Assembly (NCBI RefSeq): GCF_027625995.1
Contig: NZ_CP115396.1
Span: forward strand, 2,418,001-2,482,000
Direction: 5' to 3'
Length of the DNA stretch: 64,000 bases
Source of the DNA: Hymenobacter yonginensis
GTDB taxonomy: Bacteria; Bacteroidota; Bacteroidia; Cytophagales; Hymenobacteraceae
Shown here: in pieces, positions 1-8,633 of the stretch
Layout of the letters: each line of letters opens with the position of its first letter
How positions within the stretch are numbered: position 1 is the first letter of the stretch
Translations under genes and position numbers: made by a program
The notes under the pieces: generated by a model
What the model was told of the DNA's origin: nothing
Database searches by the model: none
What the model saw: only the letters and a program-made list of their open reading frames with translations

Positions 1-2
1 GT

Positions 3-110
3 ACGGAAGTGCCCCTGCCGCTGCGGGGCGTACCGGCGGGCCTGTATGTGTGGCAGCTGACGGCGGACGGGCACGCCCGGCTGCAGGGCCGGCTGGAGCT
101 GCTACCGTAA
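3..110 (+). CDS. 3' end of a probable T9SS-sorted secreted protein (partial)
   Basis: Only the last 35 codons are in the window, ending at TAA 108-110. The tail contains PAGLYVWQLTADGH followed by LQGRLELLP. This resembles the final beta strands of the type IX secretion sorting domains at the C-terminus of Bacteroidota surface proteins (PxGLYxxxL followed by a short strand). If so, the protein is exported and then moved across the outer membrane by the T9SS. The catalytic or binding part lies upstream and is not visible. The assignment rests on a short motif, so an ordinary beta-sandwich end is also possible. Confidence 0.45.
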   Translation, partial: TEVPLPLRGVPAGLYVWQLTADGHARLQGRLELLP

Positions 111-136
111 AGCCACGTGTTTCGGGGTGGCCGACG

Positions 137-1423
137 CTAGATCTTGCGCTGCAGCCGTACCTGGGTGGTGTACAGCTCGCCATCGGGGCGGCGGAGCACC
201 AGCAGCAGCATGCGGCCGTTGCCAGAATGGAAGATGCGGCTAAGCTCGGTGAGGCTGATGGCGGCGGCTGGCTGCAGGTTCACGGAAAGCAGTTCGTCTT
301 TGGGCTGAATGCCAGCCATGGCTGCCGGCGAGCCGTCCTCAATCTGCATCACAATGTAGTTGCGGTATTGCTGGCCGGTAGCCAGCAGCTCTAGGCCGCA
401 CATGTCGTGCTCGAAAGGGTCGTGGTAGAGGGCATTGGGGCGCAGCCACACTTCGCGGCGCGAATAGTCTATCACCAGATCGAAGCGCTTGAGCAGCTCG
501 AACCCGATGTTGCCGTTGCGAGGCACATCGGTGCGCAGGGCGGCGCTGTTGGCTTCCGGAAACGACGTGAGCAGCGTCTGCAGCTGGTAGCGGCCCAACT
601 GCAGGCTCCGCACCCGACCCAGGTACCCGTTGATGGCCCCACTCAGGCCCCGCCCCAGCTGCGAGCGAAGCCGCTGCTCGGGCACCCGCAACCTTGGGTC
701 GGAGGTGGTTTCGATGGATAGGGCGTGGCCGGCGCCGGTATCGAGCACCAGCTTGAGCGGCAGCGTGAGCGAATCGGTCAGGCCCACAGGCACGGTCAGG
801 TAGGGCTTGCGGCGCTCCAGGGTGAGGGGTACGCGCGTCCAGCGGCGGCCGCGGCGGGGCTGGTAGCCAGCCGGAGCGTGCAGCACCAGCTGGGTGGCAT
901 TGGGCTCGATTTCGATGACAAAGCTCCGGAAGATGTCGTAGCCCAGAATGCCGTGAATGGGCATGCCCACGTAGCCTGACAGGTTCAGCACATCGGCAGA
1001 AAGCACCAGAAACGGCAGCGCTGGCGCCACAATGCCGGGCAGCGTCACGCGGATGCTGTCGGCGTAGTGGGCTTCGAGCGGCTCCTCCTCGCCCACCCCC
1101 GCCACCCGGTACACCTCGGCCCCGGGCCGCAGGCGCAGCAGCGGGGTCAGGCTGGGGTCGGTGATGATGGAGGTAGCCACCCCGGTATCGAGCAGGAAGT
1201 TGTAGGGCCCTGCCCCGTTCAGCTTCACCTCCACGATAATGAGGTTACGCTGGAAGTAGAACGGCAGCCGCACCTGCTGCTTGCCCGGCTTTTCCAGCCG
1301 AAACGGCAGGTCGGAGGACTGGGCCACGGCGCCGGAGGCAGCCCCCAGCAGCAGCAGCAGGCACACCCCCGCGGGCGCGACACGCAGCAGCAACAGCAGG
1401 AAGCAGAACCAGCGGGCGGGCAT
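137..1423 (-). CDS. Secreted retropepsin-like aspartyl protease with C-terminal PDZ domain
   Basis: The 428-residue protein has an N-terminal hydrophobic signal segment (about residues 5-34, ending AVAQ). Two aspartyl-protease half-motifs follow: FLLDTG with Asp79 and LVLDTG with Asp228. A PDZ-like domain occupies roughly residues 350-428 (GSPAAMAGIQPKDELLSVN). Proteins with two DTG half-sites plus a PDZ domain are common in Bacteroidota and are annotated as aspartyl proteases; their substrates are mostly unknown. The product is probably periplasmic or outer-membrane facing. It lies downstream of menC on the same strand with a 93-nt gap, so co-transcription is possible but there is no functional link. 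Confidence 0.8.
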   Translation of the reverse strand: MPARWFCFLLLLLRVAPAGVCLLLLLGAASGAVAQSSDLPFRLEKPGKQQVRLPFYFQRNLIIVEVKLNGAGPYNFLLDTGVATSIITDPSLTPLLRLRPGAEVYRVAGVGEEEPLEAHYADSIRVTLPGIVAPALPFLVLSADVLNLSGYVGMPIHGILGYDIFRSFVIEIEPNATQLVLHAPAGYQPRRGRRWTRVPLTLERRKPYLTVPVGLTDSLTLPLKLVLDTGAGHALSIETTSDPRLRVPEQRLRSQLGRGLSGAINGYLGRVRSLQLGRYQLQTLLTSFPEANSAALRTDVPRNGNIGFELLKRFDLVIDYSRREVWLRPNALYHDPFEHDMCGLELLATGQQYRNYIVMQIEDGSPAAMAGIQPKDELLSVNLQPAAAISLTELSRIFHSGNGRMLLLVLRRPDGELYTTQVRLQRKI

Positions 1424-1516
1424 AGAAATAGGGGAGGCCGGGAAATATAGCCAAAAAACTACCTGTCTGCCTTACTGGTTTTTCCGGGCCCCAATGTTCT
1501 GCTTCGGCGGCCTGTT

Positions 1517-2605
1517 TTAGTCCAGCAGGCCCGCCTGCGGCAGCTCCCAGGAGCCGGCCGGATCGAAGGTCAGCTCGCCGGCCCGGATGTGCAGGGGCGC
1601 GGCCAGGTTGTTGTGGTAGAGCTGGCCCGTGCCCAGCCCCTGCGGAAAGCCCGGCAGCGCATACTCGCCGGCCAGCTGGCTCACCGCGTTCAGGCCGATA
1701 TTGGATTCCAGGGCCGAGGTCAGCCACCAGCTGATGCCCTGCTCCTCGGCCAGCTGCCACCAAGCCAACGAGGCCGCCAGCCCACCCACCAGCGTGGGCT
1801 TCAGGATAATATACGCCGGCCGGATTTCGTGCAGCATCTCGGCCTGCCGGGCGGGGTCGGTTACACCAATCAGCTCCTCATCCAGTGCCACCGGCACCGG
1901 CGAGTGACGGCACACCTCGGCCATGGCCGCCCACTGCCCGGCCGCAATGGGCTGCTCGATGGAGTGCAGCGCGTAGCGGGCCAGCTGCTCCAGCTTGGAG
2001 GGGGCCTCGGCCGGGGCGAAGGCGCCGTTGGCATCCACGCGCAGCGTCAGCTCGTCGGGCCCGGCCTCGGCCCTGATTTCGGCCAGCAGCTGCAGCTCGG
2101 TGGCAAAGTCGAGGCTGCCGATTTTAAGTTTCAGACAGGAATAGCCTTCGGTGAGCTTCTTGCGGATCTGGCTGCGCATGAAGGCGGCGTCGCCCATCCA
2201 GACCAGGCCGTTGATGGGTACGCCGGCCTCGCCGCGGCTGAAGGGGTTGCTGAACAGCTGGCGGCGGCCGCCGTGGTGCAAATCGAGCAGGGCGGTTTCG
2301 AGGCCGAAGCGCAGGGCGGGCCACTCGGGCTCCACCAGCGCCAGCACTGGCTCCAGGTCGGTGTCGGGGCTGAAGCGCTGCTGGTTGAAGGCGGCGCACA
2401 GGGCCTGCAGGCGCGCCTCGAAGTCGGGCCGGAAATCGGGGCTGAGGCCGGCCAGCGGGGCGGCTTCGCCCAGGCCCAGCAGGCCGGGCCGGGTGGTGTC
2501 GGTCAGGTGCAGGTACCAGGCGGCGTGCTCGGTGAGGGCCCCGCGCGAGGTGCGGGCCGGAAAGTTGAAGCGCAACGTGCGGCGCGAGTACTGCAGCTCA
2601 AGCAT
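1517..2605 (-). CDS. menC: o-Succinylbenzoate synthase (menaquinone biosynthesis)
   Basis: This 362-residue enolase-superfamily protein dehydrates SHCHC to o-succinylbenzoate in menaquinone synthesis. The catalytic set is visible: LKLKIG with Lys159 and Lys161, RVDANGAF with Asp191, SIEQPI with Glu217, ALDEELIG with Asp242, and IILKP with Lys269. The N-terminal capping domain (residues 1-110) matches the Bacteroidota menC type. The open frame continues upstream to 2830, but the first 75 codons are basic and proline-rich and look non-coding, so ATG 2605 was chosen. A dipeptide epimerase of the same superfamily is the main alternative. No other men gene is in the window. Confidence 0.8.
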   Translation of the reverse strand: MLELQYSRRTLRFNFPARTSRGALTEHAAWYLHLTDTTRPGLLGLGEAAPLAGLSPDFRPDFEARLQALCAAFNQQRFSPDTDLEPVLALVEPEWPALRFGLETALLDLHHGGRRQLFSNPFSRGEAGVPINGLVWMGDAAFMRSQIRKKLTEGYSCLKLKIGSLDFATELQLLAEIRAEAGPDELTLRVDANGAFAPAEAPSKLEQLARYALHSIEQPIAAGQWAAMAEVCRHSPVPVALDEELIGVTDPARQAEMLHEIRPAYIILKPTLVGGLAASLAWWQLAEEQGISWWLTSALESNIGLNAVSQLAGEYALPGFPQGLGTGQLYHNNLAAPLHIRAGELTFDPAGSWELPQAGLLD

Positions 2606-2744
2606 AACCAGACAAATGAAACGGGCCCGCAAATAACGCGCAAAAGCGGCATCGGTTTGGCAAAAGCAGAAGCCCGCTTCCGGCACAGGCCGAAAGCGGG
2701 CTTCCATAGATAACAATGCGGATTGCGTAGGGGGTGCCGGCTGC

Positions 2745-2993
2745 TTAGGCTTCCGGCTGCGGCCGGCGGGTGGCCTGGCCTCCTTTGCGGCCGGCAGCAC
2801 GGGCCTCTTCCGAGGTGAAACGATGCCCACGGCCGCTCAGATGCGAAGCCTTACCGCCTTCGCTGGCAATACGGCGCTGCATCTCGGGGTCCATAGACGC
2901 GAAGCCGCGCGGGCGCTTGGCCTTTGGTTCGGCGGCAGTCTGGGCCTGGGCAGATTTAGTCGTGGCAGAAGTTGTTAGAACGGAGGCTGGCAT
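2745..2993 (-). CDS. KGG-repeat stress-response protein
   Basis: The protein has 82 residues. An Ala/Lys/Pro-rich N-terminus is followed by RGFASMDPEMQRRIASEGGK, GRGHRFTSEEARAAGRKGG and a basic tail. These are the glycine-lysine KGG repeats of the general stress protein family (E. coli YciG, B. subtilis GsiB type), which are hydrophilic and probably disordered. Members are induced by general stress; the molecular role is not settled. The gene is divergent from egtB across 267 nt. Met34 is an alternative start that would leave only the repeats. Confidence 0.75.
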   Translation of the reverse strand: MPASVLTTSATTKSAQAQTAAEPKAKRPRGFASMDPEMQRRIASEGGKASHLSGRGHRFTSEEARAAGRKGGQATRRPQPEA

Positions 2994-3260
2994 GCGCTTC
3001 GGTGGTTGATAAAGCTGACGAACATTTTCGATCAGCTAAAACAACGCAATAGATGGCGTCGATGGCGGTCTTTTAATGGCCTAATTCGCTGGATACTCCA
3101 TAAAATACCACTTATTACGGACGCGTTCCGCTATTAATCCCGGGCCGTGTGCGGTAAATACCGATGGCCCGGCCGTGTCCGGCTGTCGGAGGCGGGTCAG
3201 GTGGCGCAAAACCCACGGCGCGCAAATCCAGTTAAGTACCTGGCCCTACTCTTTCCCACT

Positions 3261-4556
3261 ATGTCTACTACTCTCCTGGCTGCTCCCGCAGCTGTTTCCG
3301 CCGCTTCGCTGGCCCACCGCTACCAGCAGGTTCGCCAGCGCACCGTGCTGCTGTGCCAGCCGCTGCTGCCCGAAGACACGGTGGTGCAGCCTATGATTGA
3401 TGTGAGCCCGCCCAAGTGGCATCTGGCCCACGTTACGTGGTTTTTTGAGACGTTTCTGCTGAAAGCCTACCTGCCCGGCTACAGCGTGTACCACCCCGAG
3501 TACGCCTTCCTGTTCAACTCCTACTACAACTCGCTGGGCTCGCGCGTAAACCGCGCTGACCGGGGCACCCTCTCCCGCCCCGCCCTGGCCGACGTGTACA
3601 GCTACCGCGCCCACGTAGACGCGCAGATGGCCCGCCTGCTGGAGCTGGCCGATACGCTGCCGGATACCTTCCGGGAGCTGTTTGAGCTGGGTTTGCAGCA
3701 CGAGCAGCAGCACCAGGAGCTGCTGGCCACCGACATCAAATACATCCTGAGCACCAGCCCGCTGGCCCCGGCCTATCTGCCGGCTTCGGTCGCCCCGGCG
3801 GCCGCTACGGCCGCGCCGGCCGTGGCGTGGCTGCCGGTGCCGGGCGGCGTGTCGCGCATCGGCTACGAGGGCACGGGCTTCTGTTTTGACAATGAACAGG
3901 CGCCCCACGACGTGCTGACGCCCGATTTCGAGCTGCAGAACCGCCTCGTAACCAACGGCGAGTATCTGGCTTTCATGGAAGCCGGCGGCTACCAGGATTT
4001 CCGCTACTGGCTGGGCGAAGGCTGGGATTTGGTGCAGACTCAGGGCTGGGAAGCGCCGCTCTATTGGACGCTGCACGAGGGCCAATGGCACCGTTTCACG
4101 CACCACGGCCTGCAGCCTGTGAACATGGCCGCACCCGTCACGCACGTCAGCTTCTACGAGGCCGACGCCTACGCGCACTGGGCCGGGGCGCGCCTGCCTA
4201 CCGAGCCCGAGTGGGAAGTGGCAGCCCGCTACTTTGGGGCCACGCCCACCCACGGCACCTTCCTGGAAAGCAACCTGCTCGACCCGCAGCCCCTGCCCAC
4301 CGACGCCGACCCGACCCGCTGCCACCAGCTGCTCGGCGACGCCTGGGAGTGGACCTACTCGGCCTACCACCCCTACCCCGGCTACGTGCGCGCCGCCGGC
4401 GCGCTGGGCGAATACAACGGCAAGTTTATGATCAACCAACTGGTGCTGCGTGGGGGCTCCTGCGCCACGCCGGTCAGCCACATTCGCCTCACTTACCGCA
4501 ACTTCTTCCACGCCGACAAGCGCTGGCAGTTCACGGGTATCCGGCTGGCCCGCTGA
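3261..4556 (+). CDS. egtB: Ergothioneine biosynthesis sulfoxide synthase EgtB
   Basis: This 431-residue protein has an N-terminal DinB-like domain (about 15-170) and a C-terminal formylglycine-enzyme/FGE-sulfatase fold (about 190-431). Iron ligands are suggested by WHLAH (His54, His57) and HEQQH (His147, His151). The C-terminus has VLRGGSCATP and RLTYRNFFHADKRW, typical of EgtB. The family is a non-haem iron enzyme that joins a thiol to hercynine with O2. ATG 3261 starts the conserved N-terminus; the open frame upstream looks non-coding. egtD follows after 68 nt, presumably one operon. No gamma-glutamyl ligase (egtA) or EgtC amidase is nearby, so the thiol donor may be cysteine. Confidence 0.88.
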   Translation: MSTTLLAAPAAVSAASLAHRYQQVRQRTVLLCQPLLPEDTVVQPMIDVSPPKWHLAHVTWFFETFLLKAYLPGYSVYHPEYAFLFNSYYNSLGSRVNRADRGTLSRPALADVYSYRAHVDAQMARLLELADTLPDTFRELFELGLQHEQQHQELLATDIKYILSTSPLAPAYLPASVAPAAATAAPAVAWLPVPGGVSRIGYEGTGFCFDNEQAPHDVLTPDFELQNRLVTNGEYLAFMEAGGYQDFRYWLGEGWDLVQTQGWEAPLYWTLHEGQWHRFTHHGLQPVNMAAPVTHVSFYEADAYAHWAGARLPTEPEWEVAARYFGATPTHGTFLESNLLDPQPLPTDADPTRCHQLLGDAWEWTYSAYHPYPGYVRAAGALGEYNGKFMINQLVLRGGSCATPVSHIRLTYRNFFHADKRWQFTGIRLAR

Positions 4557-4624
4557 GGGCAGCCCCGTTTTTCGTTTGCCTCTCTCCTGGTCGCTTTGGC
4601 TGCTTTCCCGCTCGTTTTCTGCTT

Positions 4625-5680
4625 ATGACCTCTCTTTCTGCTGCCGCCTCGCCTTCGTTCTACGCTTCCGAGCAAATCGGAACGGACGCCGCCCCGGTTC
4701 CCCAACAGGCCGCCACTCCCAACCAGTCCCTCGAAGCCCTGAAAAAGCACGTGGCCGAGGGGCTGGCGCGCACACCCAAAACGCTGTCGTCGATGTATTT
4801 CTACGACGATGAGGGCAGCCGCCTGTTTCAGCAGATCATGGCCCTGCCCGAGTACTACCCCACCCGCACCGAGTTTGCCCTCCTTACCCAGAACCAAGAA
4901 GCCTTGGCCGCGGCGCTGCGCCCTGAAGACGCCCAGGAGCCCTTTTTCCTGCTGGAGCTGGGCGCCGGCGACGGCCTGAAAACCAAGATTCTGCTGCGCC
5001 ACCTGCTCGACACCGGCGCCTCATTCACCTACGTGCCCGTCGATATTTCGGGAGCAGCGCTGGATGGGCTGGCCGCCAGCCTGCGCCAGGAGCTGCCCGC
5101 GCTGCGCGTAGAGCCTATCGTGGCCGACTACGGGGCGTCCCTGCGCCTGATGGCGGCCCGCCCCGGCCGCAAGGCGGTGCTGTTTCTGGGCTCCAACATC
5201 GGCAACTTCCTGCCCGCCGACCGCCAGGCGTTTCTGCAGGAGCTGGCCGCGCCGCTTTCCCCCAACGACCGGCTGCTGCTGGGCTTCGACTTGCAGAAAG
5301 ACCCGCGCTTTATCCGGGCTGCCTACGACGACACGCAGGGCGTGACGGCCGCCTTCAACCTGAACCTGCTCACGCGCCTCAACCGCGAACTGGCCGCCGA
5401 CTTCGACTTGGCCAGCTGGCAGCACTACACCGACTACGACCCGCTGTCGGGTGCCATACGCTCGTTTCTGATGCCCACACAGGCGCAGCAGGTGCATTTC
5501 GGGGCCTTGGGCCGCAGCTTCGATTTTGCTGCCTGGGAGCCGATTCATACCGAAAACTCCTACAAGTTCACCCGCCCGCAGATCAGCAGCCTCGCCGCCG
5601 ATGCCGGTCTGGCCGTAGCCGAGTTCTTCACCGACGATCAACAGTATTTCGCTGACGTGGTGTTGCGCCTGGCAGTATAA
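4625..5680 (+). CDS. egtD: L-histidine N-alpha-methyltransferase EgtD
   Basis: This 351-residue SAM-dependent methyltransferase converts histidine to hercynine, the substrate of EgtB. Family hallmarks are PKTLSSMYFYDDEGSRLF (51-68), EYYPTRTE (76-83) and the SAM loop ELGAGDG (111-117). The later block FLGSNIGNF is also characteristic. ATG 4625 is the first start that leaves a sensible leader; the open frame runs back over egtB in another frame and that part is a shadow. It is the second gene of a two-gene operon with egtB. The palindromic repeats immediately downstream (5692-5866) may protect or end the transcript. Confidence 0.9.
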   Translation: MTSLSAAASPSFYASEQIGTDAAPVPQQAATPNQSLEALKKHVAEGLARTPKTLSSMYFYDDEGSRLFQQIMALPEYYPTRTEFALLTQNQEALAAALRPEDAQEPFFLLELGAGDGLKTKILLRHLLDTGASFTYVPVDISGAALDGLAASLRQELPALRVEPIVADYGASLRLMAARPGRKAVLFLGSNIGNFLPADRQAFLQELAAPLSPNDRLLLGFDLQKDPRFIRAAYDDTQGVTAAFNLNLLTRLNRELAADFDLASWQHYTDYDPLSGAIRSFLMPTQAQQVHFGALGRSFDFAAWEPIHTENSYKFTRPQISSLAADAGLAVAEFFTDDQQYFADVVLRLAV

Positions 5681-5691
5681 AGCCACCAACC

Positions 5692-5866
5692 AGTAGCGCA
5701 AAATTTGCAGTTCGCGCCCCCGCGCCGTTCTCATCACCCGAACGGCGCGAGGGCACGAACCACACGATGCGTATCGATTAGTAGCGCGAACTTTGCAGTT
5801 CGCGTCCCCACGCCGTTTTCATCACTCGAACGGCACAGGGACGCGAACTGCAAAGTTCGCGCTACT
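5692..5866. repeat. Two tandem REP-like inverted doublets, family A
   Basis: The second copy has perfect 29-bp arms at 5780-5808 and 5838-5866. Each arm is itself a hairpin (CGCGAACT, loop TTGC, AGTTCGCG). The spacer carries a further GCCGTT/AACGGC inverted pair. The first copy (5692-5760) keeps the left arm and spacer in diverged form, with a degraded right arm. Related hairpins occur at 7008-7026, 31792-31820 and 37017-37124. The doublet-of-hairpins layout is that of REPINs mobilised by RAYT transposases; no such transposase is in the window. Confidence 0.8.
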
Positions 5867-5895
5867 GCCTATCGGCCCCTTCCCGCCTTTTTCCT

Positions 5896-6999
5896 ATGCC
5901 TGCTTCCTCCGATTTGCCGCTGATCAGCCTGGCTTCCGGCTACGGCAATTTTTCCCTGCCCGAGCCGGTAGCAAAGCATGTGCAACGGGCCCTCACCCGG
6001 TTGCCGCTGCCGACCAGCCCCACCGAGGGCCTGCCGGAGCTGCGGCAGGCGCTGGCCCGCCGCTACCAAGCGCAGGGCGCCACCGTGGCTGAGGAAAGCA
6101 TCGTAGTTACGCCCGGCACGAAAGCCGCGCTGTTTCTGCTGCTGGCCACGGTGCTGCGGCCCGGTGACGAGGTGCTGCTGCTCACGCCCAACTGGTTCGG
6201 CTTCCGCGCCCTGATTCAGCAAGCCGGCGCCACCCTGCGCGAGCTGCCCCTGAGCCCATCCGACGATTACCGAATCCAGCCGGAGACGCTGCAAGCCGCC
6301 ATCGGGCCGCGCACGCGCCTGCTGCTGTTCACCAACCCCAACAACCCCACGGGCCGCGTGTACACCCGGCCGGAGCTGGCGGCGCTGCTGGCCGTTACGC
6401 AGCAGCACCCGCAGCTGCTGGTTTTGGCCGACGAGATTTACGACGGCATCCGGTTCGGGCCCGAGCCGGTGCCGACGCTGCTTTCCTTCCCCGACCCGCT
6501 GGGGCAGCATCTGGTGGTAAACGGATTTTCCAAGTCGCTGGCGCTGCTGAACTGGAACATGGGCTACCTGGTGGCGCCGCCGGCGGTGGCGCAGGCCTGC
6601 ATAACGCGGCAGTTTGCCACCGGCGGGGCCGTGGCCACGCTCAGCCAGCTGGCCGCGCTGGCCGCCACCGAGGCCACGCCTGGCATCACAGAAAAGCTGC
6701 AAGCCAACCTGCAACCTAGCCGCCATCTGCTCCTCGACTTCCTAGCGAATCTTCCCGCCGCGCTGCCGCATCTGCCGCTGGGCACCTACTACGCCTTCCC
6801 CGATTTGCGCGCCTTCCTGGATCCTGCCCTGCCGCCCGAGCAATCTTCAGCGGATTTGGTGGCACGCCTGCGCACCGCGGGGGTGGACGTAGTGGACGGG
6901 GCCACCTGCGGCGCGCCGGGCTTCGTGCGGCTGTCGTATGCCGTGCCGGAGCCGGATTTGCGGGAAGCCATCCGGCGCATGGCGCAGGTGTTGCGCTAG
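5896..6999 (+). CDS. Class I/II PLP-dependent aminotransferase with an altered phosphate-binding motif
   Basis: This 367-residue fold-type I enzyme has NPNNPTG (147-153), ADEIYDG (about 178-184), the PLP lysine in FSKS (Lys213) and the C-terminal FVRLSY, whose Arg normally holds the substrate carboxylate. The expected motif after the lysine is SKxxxxxGWRxGY, but here it reads NWNMGYL. The arginine that usually contacts the PLP phosphate is therefore replaced by Asn. The protein is slightly shorter than the usual 390-400 residues. Substrate cannot be read; aspartate/aromatic-type transamination is the default guess. It sits alone between repeats. Confidence 0.75.
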   Translation: MPASSDLPLISLASGYGNFSLPEPVAKHVQRALTRLPLPTSPTEGLPELRQALARRYQAQGATVAEESIVVTPGTKAALFLLLATVLRPGDEVLLLTPNWFGFRALIQQAGATLRELPLSPSDDYRIQPETLQAAIGPRTRLLLFTNPNNPTGRVYTRPELAALLAVTQQHPQLLVLADEIYDGIRFGPEPVPTLLSFPDPLGQHLVVNGFSKSLALLNWNMGYLVAPPAVAQACITRQFATGGAVATLSQLAALAATEATPGITEKLQANLQPSRHLLLDFLANLPAALPHLPLGTYYAFPDLRAFLDPALPPEQSSADLVARLRTAGVDVVDGATCGAPGFVRLSYAVPEPDLREAIRRMAQVLR

Positions 7000-7007
7000 C
7001 GCCGTAA

Positions 7008-7089
7008 CGCGAAATTCTGTTTCGCGACGAGCGAGACGAGTTCCCACACGTTGTCAGGCATCGGATACTCGCTGTGCTCGTCACGAAAC
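7008..7089. repeat. REP-like hairpin with imperfect inverted partner
   Basis: A perfect hairpin (CGCGAAA, five-base loop, TTTCGCG) at 7008-7026 runs into a longer imperfect inverted pair, 7019-7041 against 7067-7089. It lies just after the aminotransferase stop and before the MATE promoter. The core CGCGAA...TTCGCG resembles family A. Confidence 0.55.
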
Positions 7090-7093
7090 GGAG

Positions 7094-7127
7094 TTGAGCG
7101 GTACGGGGGCGGAAGGCCCTACCTTTG
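7094..7127 (+). promoter_or_regulatory. Bacteroidota-type promoter for the MATE gene
   Basis: TTG at 7094-7096 and TACCTTTG at 7120-7127 match the Bacteroidota sigma-A consensus (TTG ... TAnnTTTG), here with a 23-nt spacer. The start codon follows 23 nt after the -7 element, giving a short leader without a Shine-Dalgarno sequence. Confidence 0.7.
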
Positions 7128-7150
7128 CGGTTCTTCGTTTGCTTCCTGCT

Positions 7151-8524
7151 ATGCCGTTTACTGCCCTTCGCCCCCACCTCAAACCCCTTATGCTGCTGGC
7201 CTATCCGGTGGTGCTCAGCCAGCTGGGCCACGTGCTGGTCAACGTCTGCGACTCGGTGATGGTGGGCCAGACGGGCAAAGTGCCGCTGGCCGCCGTGAGT
7301 CTCGGCGTGAGCGTCAACACCGTGGTGATGGTGCTGGGTTTGGGCCTTTCGATGGGCATCACGCCGCTGGTGGCCGCCGCCGATGGCCGCCGCGACGTGC
7401 CGCAGCTGGGCCGCCTGCTGGTGGCGGGCGTGTGGCTGAGCGCCGTGGCTGGGGTAGTGCTGGCCGCCGCGGGCCTGCTGATTGCGCCGCTGCTGGGCTA
7501 CCTGCGCCAGCCAACCGAAGTGGTGGCGCTAGCCGCGCCGTGGGTGCGGGTGCTGTTCCTGTCGTTGCTGCCGCTGATGGTGTTTCAGGGTTTCAAGCAG
7601 TTTGCTGAGGGCCTGGGCCTCACGCGGCAGGCTATGTACTTGTCGGTAATGGCCAATGCCCTGAACGCGCTGCTGTGCTACGTGCTGATTTTCGGGCACT
7701 TCGGGGCGCCGCGCCTGGGCATGATGGGCGCCGCCTGGGCCACCCTGATTGCGCGGGTGCTGATGGCCGTGTTCATGGCCACCTACGTGCTGCGCGCCGC
7801 CCGCCTGCGGCCCTACCGCGAAGCCGCCTCCCACTGGCTCCGCCCCGACGGCGCTACCCTGCGCCGCCTCGTTGGACTAGGCTCCCCTATCGGCGTGCAG
7901 ATGATGTTTGAAATGGGTGCCTTCAGCTTTTCGGCCATCATGATTGGCTGGCTGGGTGCTACCTCCTTGGCCGCCCACCAGATTGCCATCAACGTAGCTT
8001 CCGTGACCTACATGGCCGCCAGCGGCATTGCGGCGGCGGCCACCATCCGGGTGGGCAACCTGCGCGGCCTCGGCGACGCGGAAGGCTCGCGGCAGGCCGG
8101 CTTTGCGGCCTACCTGCTCACGTTCCTGTTTATGAGCTCCATGGGGCTGCTGCTGGTGACGTTCCGGCACTACATTCCGCACTTCTACAACCACGACGCG
8201 GCCGTAGTAGCCCAGGCCTCGGGCCTGCTGCTGATTGCCGCCGCCTTCCAGGTGTCCGACGGCCTGCAGGTGGTGGGGCTGGGCGCGCTACGCGGCCTGC
8301 AGGACGTGAAAGTGCCTTCCATCGTGGCGCTGCTCTCGTATTGGGTGATTGCGCTGCCACTGGGCTACGGCCTGGGATTCTGGCTGAACCTGGGCAGCCT
8401 GGGCGTGTGGCTGGGGCTGCTGACCGGCCTTACGCTGGTGGCCGGCGCTTTGCTCTGGCGCTTCCGGCAGTTCAGCCGGGTGCCCGCGGCTGTGGCCCGA
8501 CCCGCCGCCGTGTCGGCGGCTTAG
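7151..8524 (+). CDS. MATE family multidrug efflux transporter
   Basis: This 457-residue integral membrane protein has about twelve hydrophobic segments in two homologous halves, the MatE layout. Typical sequence features include YPVVLSQLGHVLVNVCDSVMVG at the first helix (shown in part) and GSPIGVQMMFEMGAFSFSA at the start of the second half. MATE proteins export cationic drugs or metabolites using an H+ or Na+ gradient; the substrate here is not predictable. ATG 7151 sits just downstream of a consensus promoter, which excludes the longer upstream reading frame. The gene is monocistronic. Confidence 0.88.
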   Translation: MPFTALRPHLKPLMLLAYPVVLSQLGHVLVNVCDSVMVGQTGKVPLAAVSLGVSVNTVVMVLGLGLSMGITPLVAAADGRRDVPQLGRLLVAGVWLSAVAGVVLAAAGLLIAPLLGYLRQPTEVVALAAPWVRVLFLSLLPLMVFQGFKQFAEGLGLTRQAMYLSVMANALNALLCYVLIFGHFGAPRLGMMGAAWATLIARVLMAVFMATYVLRAARLRPYREAASHWLRPDGATLRRLVGLGSPIGVQMMFEMGAFSFSAIMIGWLGATSLAAHQIAINVASVTYMAASGIAAAATIRVGNLRGLGDAEGSRQAGFAAYLLTFLFMSSMGLLLVTFRHYIPHFYNHDAAVVAQASGLLLIAAAFQVSDGLQVVGLGALRGLQDVKVPSIVALLSYWVIALPLGYGLGFWLNLGSLGVWLGLLTGLTLVAGALLWRFRQFSRVPAAVARPAAVSAA

Positions 8525-8633
8525 CCGCTGCTACCGGCCAAGCCGGACCGGCAGGCGACTGCCGGGAACGGGAAACCGGTATTTGGTGTATTTTCTGCGC
8601 TAGTCACGTCTTCTTTTCTGCCTGTTGCATTCT

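Noticed and set aside
2606-2830. N-terminal extension of menC by 75 codons
   Set aside because: The extra residues are basic and Pro-rich with no family similarity; the conserved enolase-type N-terminus begins at ATG 2605.
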